5,379 bases of DNA. Source: Chloroflexota bacterium (GTDB taxonomy: Bacteria > Chloroflexota > Ktedonobacteria > Ktedonobacterales > Ktedonobacteraceae). A model generated the notes under the pieces. It was not told the DNA's origin. It searched no databases and worked only from the letters and a program-made list of their open reading frames with translations. Positions within the stretch are counted from its first letter, which is position 1. Each line of letters opens with the position of its first letter. The stretch covers positions 1-5,379 of the forward strand of contig VBJK01000335.1 of the NCBI GenBank assembly GCA_005879655.1, in the 5' to 3' direction. The position numbers were made by a program, and so were the translations under genes. Below are positions 1-5,379 of the stretch, piece by piece.

Positions 1-381
1 TAGAGAAGTGCCAAGTTGCTCAGGCTGCTTGCTGTATCAGGATGCTCAGCTCCCAGATGCTGCTCACGGATGGCGAGTGCTCGCTGATGCAAGGGTTCTG
101 CTTGCTCGTACTTACCTTGTTGCCAGTAGAGAAGTGCCAGATTGTTCAGACTCATTGCTGTATCAGGATGCTCAGCTCCCAGATGCTGATCTTCGATTGC
201 CAGTGCTCGCTCATACAAAGGTTCTGCTTGCTCAAACTTACCCTGTTCGCGGTAAAGAAGTGCCAAGTTGCTCAGGCTGCTTGCTGTATCAGGATGCTCA
301 GCTCCCAGATGCTGCTCACGGATGGCGAGTGCTCGCTGATGGAGCGGTTCTGCATCAGCATACTGTCCTCGTTCTCGCAGG
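1..381 (-). repeat. Tandem 126-bp coding repeats (42-aa TPRs)
   Basis: Three copies of a 126-base unit lie in phase at about 4-129, 130-255 and 256-381, the last one degenerating at its right end. Each encodes a 42-residue kinesin-light-chain-type TPR with the pattern AEPLxxRALAI-(8 residues)-GAEHPDTAxSLxNLALLY. The first and third copies are identical over 86 bases (4-89 against 256-341). The middle copy differs from them at about 14 of those 86 positions by my count. The array continues beyond the left edge, so the copy number is unknown. Confidence 0.9.
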
Positions 382-1886
382 TAGTGGTCTGCCTTCTGGA
401 AGAGATGTGCGGCTTCTGCTATGGAGAGCGTGAAGCGCTCTATCCACGTTGCGCAGGCCAGCACTTGTGGGAGAAACTGTTCACATCTACTCCACTGCTC
501 AAAGTCACCCTCTGGGAAAGCTGCGTTCACCGCCCGCACGACACGCTCCATCCACTGCCGCAACGTTTGACTCTCCATAGCATCCCGCCTTACTGCCTGC
601 ACTAAGGGATGAATGGAGAGAACCTTCTTTTTGCTATCGCGCTTGATCAGCGAATACCTCCTTAAGGCTATGATCGCCTCATTAAAGGAGAGAAGATGCA
701 GATCAAGAGCTGTCTGTTGACAGAGTATCTCCTCTGGAATAGCATCTGGATGGAGCAAAGAACAAAAGGATAAGATATCTGCACAGCCCGGATGCAGTGC
801 GCTGGCCTTTTGAAGGCTGATCTCAAAGGTAAGAGCAACGCTTTCTGGATGTTGGCCTTTAAGGGAGCCACGGCTCTTTAAAAGGTTGCAACTCTGTTGC
901 TGGTAGAGCTCTCGATATTCGGCTAAAGAAGCACTTGTGGCAGACATAGGTTCTCTTGTTTCTTCAATATAGGCTCCTGCTTGATCAAGGGCCAGCGGAT
1001 GACCAGCAAGCATTTCAACTAGCTCTTCTGCCTCGTGGACAATATCAGAAGCCACGGTCTCAAGTTGGGCTCCAGGCGAGAGCAGACCAGAGCGCCGCAG
1101 CAAGAAGAGCAGACCTTCTTGTGGGGACATGGTTTCAACTTGGATCAATGCGGCAAGACTGCCCACTATCTGGGAGCGCGTGGTCAAGAGAATGTGCCCA
1201 AGAGGTCTTGCTGGAAGATATGAGCAGGTCAGTTCAAAGTCATCGGCATTGTCCAGGATCAGTAGCCAATGGCTCCGCTCTTCCAACCAGATTTTGACGG
1301 CTTGCACAATACGATCCACTTCCCTTTCACTTTTCTCCGGCAATTGCAAGAGATGGGCCAGGGAGAGATAACTAGCCTCCAGAGTGGCTTTGTCCGCTGC
1401 ATTGACCCACAGAACGCTGCGGTAGATGTGGGGATAACGACGGTGAGCGTATTCGAGGGCAAGCTGTGTTTTGCCAATACCCCCTAAACCGCTGATGCTG
1501 ATGGGTTGTGTGATGGCGATGCGCTTGTTGTGCTCAAAGAGGTGCTCCAACTGCAAAAGTTCACTCTCACGGCCAGTGAAGAATATATTGGGTGAAAACG
1601 GCATATTGTGTATTAACGGAGATATTAGGACCTTCGTGTGACAGCAGGTAAGCGTCTCCCGATATTGGTATGAGCTTGCCTGCTTTTTGGGAGAGCTATC
1701 TAGTTGTTCCTCTGGAACAGGGGCAAGACATGTCCCTATGGAGGGAGTGGCGATGGGATCTTCTGGCTCCCCCTTTGATGGAGCATGAGTCGCTAGTACT
1801 GGTTGGACCTGCATGACTTCTCTGAACCAGGCTGCATCAAAGGGCACTTTTAATCCTCTCTGATTTGCCAGTTCCCAGAGCTGCAT
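1..1886 (-). CDS. NB-ARC ATPase with C-terminal TPRs (STAND family), 5'-disrupted, partial
   Basis: This frame is open from 1952 to the left edge, so the C-terminus lies outside the window. The start given is the first ATG after the lesion (1886); GTG 1931 is an alternative, and neither has a well-spaced ribosome site. Visible in order are a segment EAMQLWELANQ-DAAWF (1886-1815) typical of the linker after this helix-turn-helix type, a low-complexity Pro/Ser linker, and NB-ARC from FFTGRE at about 1583. Walker A is GLGGIGKT (1490-1467), Walker B is LLILDNADD (1265-1239), and the sensor segment is HILLTTRSQ (1196-1170). A GHPLA motif follows, then SIHPLVQ (617-597) at the place of the MHD-like motif, and then TPRs from about 420 to 1. 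Family knowledge says such STAND proteins are ATP-dependent switches whose repeats sense a ligand or partner; they act as regulators or as defence sensors. The specific target here is unknown. All nucleotide-binding motifs look intact. It is probably cytoplasmic, as I see no membrane segment. Confidence 0.75.
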   Translation of the reverse strand, partial: MQLWELANQRGLKVPFDAAWFREVMQVQPVLATHAPSKGEPEDPIATPSIGTCLAPVPEEQLDSSPKKQASSYQYRETLTCCHTKVLISPLIHNMPFSPNIFFTGRESELLQLEHLFEHNKRIAITQPISISGLGGIGKTQLALEYAHRRYPHIYRSVLWVNAADKATLEASYLSLAHLLQLPEKSEREVDRIVQAVKIWLEERSHWLLILDNADDFELTCSYLPARPLGHILLTTRSQIVGSLAALIQVETMSPQEGLLFLLRRSGLLSPGAQLETVASDIVHEAEELVEMLAGHPLALDQAGAYIEETREPMSATSASLAEYRELYQQQSCNLLKSRGSLKGQHPESVALTFEISLQKASALHPGCADILSFCSLLHPDAIPEEILCQQTALDLHLLSFNEAIIALRRYSLIKRDSKKKVLSIHPLVQAVRRDAMESQTLRQWMERVVRAVNAAFPEGDFEQWSRCEQFLPQVLACATWIERFTLSIAEAAHLFQKADHYLRERGQYADAEPLHQRALAIREQHLGAEHPDTASSLSNLALLYREQGKFEQAEPLYERALAIEDQHLGAEHPDTAMSLNNLALLYWQQGKYEQAEPLHQRALAIREQHLGAEHPDTASSLSNLALL

Positions 1887-1908
1887 GGCTTCAGTCTGTT
1901 CTTCTCCC

Positions 1909-2055
1909 TTAGAGAAGGCTCCTTTGCTCACTAGTATGCAGAGTAATCGAGCTTAACCCCGCCAAAGTGGCAAACTCGGCTTGTGAAAGTCCGGCCCGAC
2001 CGTAGAACAGCATTAACTGATGCCCAAACGCGAAGTGCTTCTGATCCTTATACAT
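1909..2055 (-). CDS. Truncated XRE-like helix-turn-helix fragment (48 aa)
   Basis: This short frame encodes the N-terminal half of a lambda-repressor-like DNA-binding domain. It starts MYKDQKHFAFGHQL and contains a typical helix 2-turn-helix 3 entrance, GLSQAEFATLAGLSS. After GLSS the sequence becomes unrelated (ITLHTSEQRSLL) and ends at TAA 1911-1909. The recognition helix and the following helices are therefore missing, and the fragment is unlikely to bind DNA as an ordinary domain. The start is supported by GGAGAA at 2067-2062, six bases before the ATG. An A8 tract on the coding strand (2080-2073) lies just upstream. In intact relatives this domain is fused to the NB-ARC/TPR body encoded immediately downstream. 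Confidence 0.6.
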   Translation of the reverse strand: MYKDQKHFAFGHQLMLFYGRAGLSQAEFATLAGLSSITLHTSEQRSLL

Positions 2056-2140
2056 TCGTGCTTCTCCAAATGTTTTTTTTCAAGGAAAGATAGGTGTATC
2101 TTCTTTTCTACCTTACTAAAATAAATAGAATTGTAGCCTT

Positions 2141-2154
2141 GTTATATTTTATCA
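2141..2154 (-). promoter_or_regulatory. Weak promoter candidate for the helix-turn-helix/NB-ARC gene
   Basis: On the minus strand an extended -10-like TGATAAAAT (2154-2146) overlaps a second hexamer, TATAAC (2146-2141). They lie about 90 bases upstream of the ATG at 2055. No good -35 hexamer is seen at the right distance; TTAGCC sits 16 bases before TATAAC. The region is AT-rich, so such matches are expected by chance. Confidence 0.22.
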
Positions 2155-2231
2155 TCTTTTATGGCTAACTTCTTTACCTATCCATTTCTGATGCTACTGT
2201 TTGGCAAAGCAGCATATTGGCAAGTAGATCG

Positions 2232-2450
2232 TGTGTAGTATCAAAAATGATGTTCTGGCAAAAGCACATGTTTTTGTAGATCCTCTTAAGCCAGTTGGCG
2301 AGACGTTTCATGCTTGAGCCACGAAAAACTTAGAAAAGTTACTGATCATATAAAGAGAAATAAAGTGAATATAATAACTAACTATAACCAAATGTATGGA
2401 CACGCTCCTACCTGTCATGTACCTTATACATAATCGTGTGATACTACACA
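2232..2450. repeat. 12-bp inverted repeat pair, possible operator sites
   Basis: TGTGTAGTATCA at 2232-2243 is the exact reverse complement of TGATACTACACA at 2439-2450. The right-hand copy also forms its own imperfect dyad, TGTG-ATACTA-CACA (2437-2450). Both sites are preceded by the same eight bases, ATCGTGTG (2228-2235 and 2433-2440). The layout fits two binding sites for one regulator between divergent genes, but no regulator gene is visible. The TGTG-N6-CACA spacing is two bases shorter than a CRP-type site. Confidence 0.4.
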
Positions 2451-2529
2451 TGAAAAATATGGTAAAAATAGGAGCCTTGTTGGATTAAACAGAGAGCGCA
2501 TTTATTGTTTTGATAGCGAAGCCAAGAGA

Positions 2530-2556
2530 TTGACAAGGAAGTTCTCTCATTATGCA
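2530..2556 (+). promoter_or_regulatory. Candidate glpK operon promoter (perfect -35, weak -10)
   Basis: TTGACA at 2530-2535 is a perfect sigma-70-type -35 hexamer. The only nearby -10-like sequence is TATGCA at 2551-2556, after a short 15-base spacer, and it matches the consensus at three positions. A small dyad TCAT-TATGC-ATGA (2547-2559) covers the same place. If this promoter is real, the glpK leader would be about 120 bases long. Confidence 0.3.
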
Positions 2557-2688
2557 TGAAACAAGCAAGATAAGCCCTCTTAGTGCTGTACACAACAGAG
2601 AAAGCGCACGATCCCGTCTGTGCAGCAGAACCAGAGCATCTTGCCTCCTTTTTACATGAATACGTATTTATCAGAAAGAGAGCTGATT

Positions 2689-4194
2689 ATGAAAAAGTAT
2701 GTGCTTGCCTTGGATCAGGGCACAACGAGTTCGCGTGCCATTCTCTTTAACCATGATGGCGCAATTGTCACTAGCGCACAACAGGAATTGCCTCAGATCT
2801 ATCCGGCTCCTGGTCTTGTTGAGCACGATCCAGAGGCCATCTGGTCCGGCCAGTTGCATGTTGCTCAGCAGGCTATGAAGAATGTGGGGGCACAGGCTGG
2901 CGATATAGTGGCGCTTGGTATTACTAACCAGCGTGAAACGACTCTTGTCTGGGATAAGCAAACCGGCAAACCCATATTTAATGCTATTGTCTGGCAAAGT
3001 CGTTTAACTGTGCCTATTTGTGATGCGTTGATCGCTAAAGGCTTTGATAAAGAGTTGTATGCACGCACTGGATTAGAGACGGATGCTTATTTCTCTGCTA
3101 CGAAAGTGAAGTGGCTACTCGATAATGTGCCTGGTGCCCGCGCAAAGGCTGATCGTGGTGAGTTGCTCTTTGGTACTGTTGATACGTTCTTGATGTGGCG
3201 TCTTTCTCATGGGCGTATTCATGCTACCGATTATTCCAATGCTTCGCGTACTCTTCTCTTTAATGTCTATGAGGCCGATTGGGATGATGTCATTCTTGAT
3301 GAATTAGGTATTCCACGTTCGATGCTGCCCAAGATTTTGCCATCCAGTGGTATCTTTGGTGAAACTGATGCGGAGTTCTTTGGTGCACCTATTTTGATCG
3401 CTGGTGATGCTGGTGATCAGCAGGCGGCTGCCTTCGGACAGGCTTGCTATGAAGCTGGTATGGCCAAGAATACCTATGGCACTGGGGGGTTTATGCTTAT
3501 GAATACGGGCAACAAAGGTGTTCCTTCGCAGAATAGACTCCTTACTACTGTCGGCTGGGGTCTGGGTGATCCTGCTCATCCTCAGCTTACTTATGCTCTT
3601 GAGGGCAGTATCTTTGTGGCGGGTGCTGCTGTGCAGTGGTTACGCGACGGGCTGCGAGCTATCAAGCAGAGTGCGGAAGTCGAGCTGTTGGCGGCGGCGG
3701 AACCGGATAATGGTGGTGTCTATATGGTGCCTGCCTTTGTTGGTCTGGGTGCGCCTTATTGGGACCCCAATGCGCGTGGTACTATTGTTGGTCTCACGCG
3801 TGGCTCTACTATTGGCCATATTGCACGGGCAACTCTTGAGTCTATGTGCTATCAGACACGCGATGTGCTACAAGCAATGATCGCTGATAGTAAAGGAGAT
3901 CTAAAAACGCTGCGTGTAGATGGGGGGGCAGTCGCCAACAATCTCCTCATGCAGTTCCAGGCTGACATCCTGGGTGTGCCAGTGCAGCGACCAAAGATTG
4001 CAGAGACAACTGCACTTGGGGCGGCATATCTTGCAGGTCTGGCTACTGGCTTCTGGCGTAGTCTTGAGGAAGTGTCCCGTCAATGGGAGATCGACCGAAC
4101 CTTTGAGCCTTTGATGAGCACGGATCAGCGCGAAACTCTCTACGCGGACTGGAAGCGGGCAGTCGAACGCTCTCTGCGTTGGATGCAAGCCTAG
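2689..4194 (+). CDS. glpK: Glycerol kinase
   Basis: This enzyme phosphorylates glycerol with ATP to sn-glycerol 3-phosphate in the cytoplasm, trapping glycerol that enters by facilitated diffusion. The product is 501 residues, as expected for GlpK (502 in E. coli), and aligns along its whole length with the FGGY kinase fold. [11 protein letters not shown] (7-17) is the N-terminal phosphate loop. NQRETT holds the glycerol-binding Arg82 and Glu83, Tyr134 lies in DAYFSATK, and Asp243 in AGDAGDQQ is the catalytic base. [15 protein letters not shown] and [16 protein letters not shown] (412-427) are the ATP-side and FGGY signatures. The start at 2689 is chosen because [13 protein letters not shown] is the normal family N-terminus. 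In-frame GTG 2620 and ATG 2656 would add unrelated residues and lack a ribosome site, although the one before 2689 (AGAGAG, 2677-2682) is also modest. The fructose-bisphosphate loop of the E. coli enzyme and the phosphorylated His of Gram-positive enzymes are not conserved. glpF follows 23 bases downstream. Confidence 0.97.
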   Translation: MKKYVLALDQGTTSSRAILFNHDGAIVTSAQQELPQIYPAPGLVEHDPEAIWSGQLHVAQQAMKNVGAQAGDIVALGITNQRETTLVWDKQTGKPIFNAIVWQSRLTVPICDALIAKGFDKELYARTGLETDAYFSATKVKWLLDNVPGARAKADRGELLFGTVDTFLMWRLSHGRIHATDYSNASRTLLFNVYEADWDDVILDELGIPRSMLPKILPSSGIFGETDAEFFGAPILIAGDAGDQQAAAFGQACYEAGMAKNTYGTGGFMLMNTGNKGVPSQNRLLTTVGWGLGDPAHPQLTYALEGSIFVAGAAVQWLRDGLRAIKQSAEVELLAAAEPDNGGVYMVPAFVGLGAPYWDPNARGTIVGLTRGSTIGHIARATLESMCYQTRDVLQAMIADSKGDLKTLRVDGGAVANNLLMQFQADILGVPVQRPKIAETTALGAAYLAGLATGFWRSLEEVSRQWEIDRTFEPLMSTDQRETLYADWKRAVERSLRWMQA

Positions 4195-4202
4195 TTTCAC
4201 AC

Positions 4203-4210
4203 GTAGGAGA
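4203..4210 (+). promoter_or_regulatory. Shine-Dalgarno site that decides the glpF start
   Basis: GTAGGAGA lies seven bases before ATG 4218. It favours this start over an in-frame ATG at 4179, which lies inside the end of glpK and would add thirteen residues unlike the family N-terminus. Confidence 0.85.
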
Positions 4211-4217
4211 ACCATTT

Positions 4218-5069
4218 ATGACTGACCAAGCAGCAAGAGGAAGGTCAATAGGACTCGCAGGTACATACGGTGAATGTATTGCCGAGTTTTTGGGGACAAT
4301 GATTCTGATCCTCTTCGGAGATGGTTGCGTAGCCACCTTTGCGCTCTTCACGGGGCTTGGATCGTTTGCGAACGAATGGATGGTGATTATTCTGGGTTGG
4401 GGACTCGCCGTCATGCTCGGTATCTATGTTGCGGGAGCTATCAGTGGCGCTCACCTCAATCCAGCCGTGACGCTCGCTTTGGCAGTACGTGGGAAGCTTG
4501 CTTGGCGCAAGGTCGTACCTTACTGCATTGCTCAGCTTCTGGGAGCTTTCGTTGCTGCTGGCATTCTTTATTTTGTCTATCTGGATGCGATTATACATGT
4601 GGTAGGCACAAATAATATCGCTCATATTGTGGATGGAGTATTCTATACCAGTAGCCAGCCTTTTGTTAGTACGTTTGGTGCCTTTGGCAGTGAGTTCCTG
4701 GGTAGTGCTCTGCTGGTCGGCTTGATCTTTGCGATTACCGATGGACGCAATCAGCCGATACAGGGAAACATGAATCCGCTCATTATTGGTCTGCTCATTG
4801 TTGCCCTTGGTGCCTCCTTCGGTCTGAATACAGGCTATGCCATCAATCCAGCCCGTGATTTTGGGCCGCGCTTGTGGATCGCACTGGTCAGTGATGGGGC
4901 AAGCCTGACAAGCTACACATGGATTCCGCTTGTCGCGCCCCTCATGGGAGTTATCGTTGGTGCACTCATCTATGACTTTAGTATAGGAAAAATAATTGAG
5001 GCCAGGGAAGTCGCAAAGTCTGGTCAGGCTGAAACGGAGAAGGAAGCCATTCACAAATCGGTACTCTAG
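4218..5069 (+). CDS. glpF: Glycerol uptake facilitator (aquaglyceroporin, MIP family)
   Basis: This inner-membrane channel lets glycerol and similar small polyols diffuse into the cell, where GlpK traps them. The product is 283 residues, close to E. coli GlpF (281), and has the six-helix, two half-helix MIP layout. The first NPA box is in SGAHLNPAVT (76-85) and the second in GYAINPARDFGP (206-217). The Asp directly after NPAR is a mark of glycerol-conducting members rather than water-only aquaporins. By spacing from the NPA boxes, the selectivity-filter residues of E. coli GlpF (Trp48, Phe200, Arg206) correspond to Trp61, Tyr207 and Arg213. The C-terminal tail is hydrophilic and charged (from about IGKIIEAREV) and is presumably cytoplasmic. 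The gene follows glpK by 23 bases, so co-transcription is very likely. Confidence 0.95.
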   Translation: MTDQAARGRSIGLAGTYGECIAEFLGTMILILFGDGCVATFALFTGLGSFANEWMVIILGWGLAVMLGIYVAGAISGAHLNPAVTLALAVRGKLAWRKVVPYCIAQLLGAFVAAGILYFVYLDAIIHVVGTNNIAHIVDGVFYTSSQPFVSTFGAFGSEFLGSALLVGLIFAITDGRNQPIQGNMNPLIIGLLIVALGASFGLNTGYAINPARDFGPRLWIALVSDGASLTSYTWIPLVAPLMGVIVGALIYDFSIGKIIEAREVAKSGQAETEKEAIHKSVL

Positions 5070-5084
5070 TGATTACAGCATTTT

Positions 5085-5089
5085 AGGAG
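5085..5089 (+). promoter_or_regulatory. Shine-Dalgarno site of the P450 gene
   Basis: AGGAG sits six bases before ATG 5096, a near-ideal spacing that supports this start. It lies in the 26-base gap after the glpF stop, which contains no terminator hairpin. Confidence 0.8.
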
Positions 5090-5095
5090 CGAAAA

Positions 5096-5379
5096 ATGCA
5101 GAACGTTCGTGGAGACGCTTTTGAGCCATTTGTTGAAGACCCCTACCCGTTTTACGCCAGTCTCAGGCACGAAGAGCCTATCACGTTTTGCGCAGAGTTA
5201 GATGCCTGGCTTGTTACAAGCTATCGAGACATCAAAGATATGCTGTTACAACACGATAAGATATCGTCACGCAATGCACTTTCTTCATCCGCCAAGTCAT
5301 TTTCTCAACGCGTGCTTGCGGAAATGGCCAAAGGTCATATACCCGATATTGTGGTTGTCAATATTGATAAACCGCATCA
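5096..5379 (+). CDS. Cytochrome P450, N-terminal part (cut by window end)
   Basis: The first 94 codons of a bacterial soluble-type cytochrome P450 are present; such proteins are usually about 400 residues, so roughly three quarters is outside the window. The opening FEPFVEDPYPFYASLRHEEP (9-28) is the standard N-terminal segment before helix A. DAWLVTSYRDIKDML (36-50) matches the usual beta-1 strands and helix B start, and SSRNAL (57-62) the B/B' region. The last residues, VVNIDKPH (87-94), correspond to the D-P-P-E-H segment that opens the C helix and its heme-propionate His and Arg. There is no N-terminal membrane anchor, so it is probably cytosolic and would need a separate ferredoxin and reductase. 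The heme-binding Cys loop and the substrate-contact regions are not in the window, so substrate and subfamily cannot be assigned. It lies 26 bases after glpF with its own ribosome site and is probably co-transcribed. Confidence 0.88.
   Translation, partial: MQNVRGDAFEPFVEDPYPFYASLRHEEPITFCAELDAWLVTSYRDIKDMLLQHDKISSRNALSSSAKSFSQRVLAEMAKGHIPDIVVVNIDKPH

Larger units (their letters stand above)
1..2055 (-). pseudogene. Disrupted HTH + NB-ARC + TPR (STAND ATPase) gene, 3' end outside window
   Basis: One ancestral gene can be followed from an ATG at 2055 down to the left edge, but it no longer reads in a single frame. The N-terminal frame gives an XRE-like helix-turn-helix start through a GLSS motif (about 1948-1959) and then diverges, stopping at TAA 1911-1909. 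A second frame is open from 1952 to base 1 without a stop and begins ARLLCILVSKGAF, which is how the end of this type of DNA-binding domain normally continues. The piece expected between them, containing the usual W-E-x-G and S-Y-P-K-A type residues, is absent. I infer an internal deletion of roughly 50 bases, of a length not divisible by three, at about 1940-1955. The rest of the gene is well preserved, so the lesion is probably recent, or the two halves are still expressed separately. The deletion size is estimated from memory of the family, not from an alignment. Confidence 0.7.
2056..2688. other. Divergent intergenic region, no convincing gene
   Basis: This 633-base region separates the minus-strand helix-turn-helix/NB-ARC gene from glpK and should carry promoters for both. 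It is clearly more AT-rich than its flanks, especially at 2085-2160 and 2340-2400. No frame inside it has both a ribosome site and a recognisable protein; the best tiny frame (MKNMVKIGALLD, from 2450) is only 12 codons. Contents noted are a 12-bp inverted pair, a perfect but unsupported TATAAT at 2370-2375 with no -35 partner, a short dyad AACTT-AGAA-AAGTT at 2327-2340, and TTGACA at 2530-2535. No tRNA, terminator or riboswitch is recognised. Confidence 0.6.

Noticed and set aside
8..605. Two overlapping plus-strand open frames with internal repeats
   Set aside because: They are mirror images of the minus-strand TPR array: the internal repeats simply reflect its 126-base period, and the minus frame gives canonical TPR residues.
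956..1487. Several short plus- and minus-strand frames across the NB-ARC region
   Set aside because: The minus frame with Walker A, Walker B and sensor motifs explains this DNA; the others have no family resemblance.
2201..2223. Direct repeat TTGGCAA at 2201 and 2217
   Set aside because: A seven-base repeat in 600 bases is easily due to chance and is not linked to a promoter.
2437..2450. CRP-type operator (TGTG...CACA)
   Set aside because: The spacer is six bases rather than the eight between TGTG and CACA in a CRP site; kept only as a generic dyad.
2583..2623. Mutually exclusive GTGC/GCAC/GTGC pairings in the glpK leader that look like an attenuator
   Set aside because: The helices are only four to six base pairs long with a bulge, there is no leader peptide or U-run, and such short matches are expected by chance.
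2620..2688. N-terminal extension of GlpK from GTG 2620
   Set aside because: The extra 23 residues have no counterpart in the family, and the conserved N-terminus begins at ATG 2689.
4245..5054. 269-codon open frame on the minus strand opposite glpF
   Set aside because: It lies wholly antisense to a gene with clear MIP family motifs. Its product is rich in Asn, Thr, Ser and scattered Cys without a recognisable domain, and it has no supported start.

Overview
The window looks like an accessory-rich stretch of a soil-type bacterium, most likely a member of the Ktedonobacteria (Chloroflexota). That placement is an inference. It rests on a helix-turn-helix + NB-ARC + 42-residue-TPR architecture that is abundant in that class, a P450 of the type common there, and roughly balanced base composition. 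No rRNA or marker gene is present to prove it.

Left part (1-2055, minus strand): a large STAND-type ATPase gene that runs off the left edge. It has an XRE-like helix-turn-helix N-terminus, a linker, an NB-ARC ATPase module with Walker A, Walker B and sensor motifs, a winged-helix-like region and at least three kinesin-light-chain-type TPRs. The gene is broken near 1940-1960: the second half of the DNA-binding domain is missing and the frame changes. It now exists as a 48-codon helix-turn-helix fragment and a separate, otherwise intact, NB-ARC/TPR frame.

Middle (2056-2688): a 633-base, AT-rich divergent intergenic region without a convincing gene. It holds a 12-bp inverted repeat pair about 195 bases apart, weak promoter candidates in both directions and a perfect TTGACA hexamer upstream of glpK.

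Right part (2689-5379, plus strand): glpK (glycerol kinase), glpF (aquaglyceroporin) and the first 94 codons of a cytochrome P450. They are separated by 23 and 26 bases, with clear Shine-Dalgarno sequences before glpF and the P450 and no terminator between them. GlpF would let glycerol in by facilitated diffusion, and GlpK would trap it as glycerol 3-phosphate. The P450 is an unexpected third member of the apparent operon. GlpK appears to lack both well-known allosteric control features, the fructose-1,6-bisphosphate Arg and the PTS-phosphorylated His.

I found no convincing new multi-gene system. The items most worth checking are the broken STAND gene, the glpKF-P450 linkage, the GlpK regulatory residues and the intergenic dyad pair.
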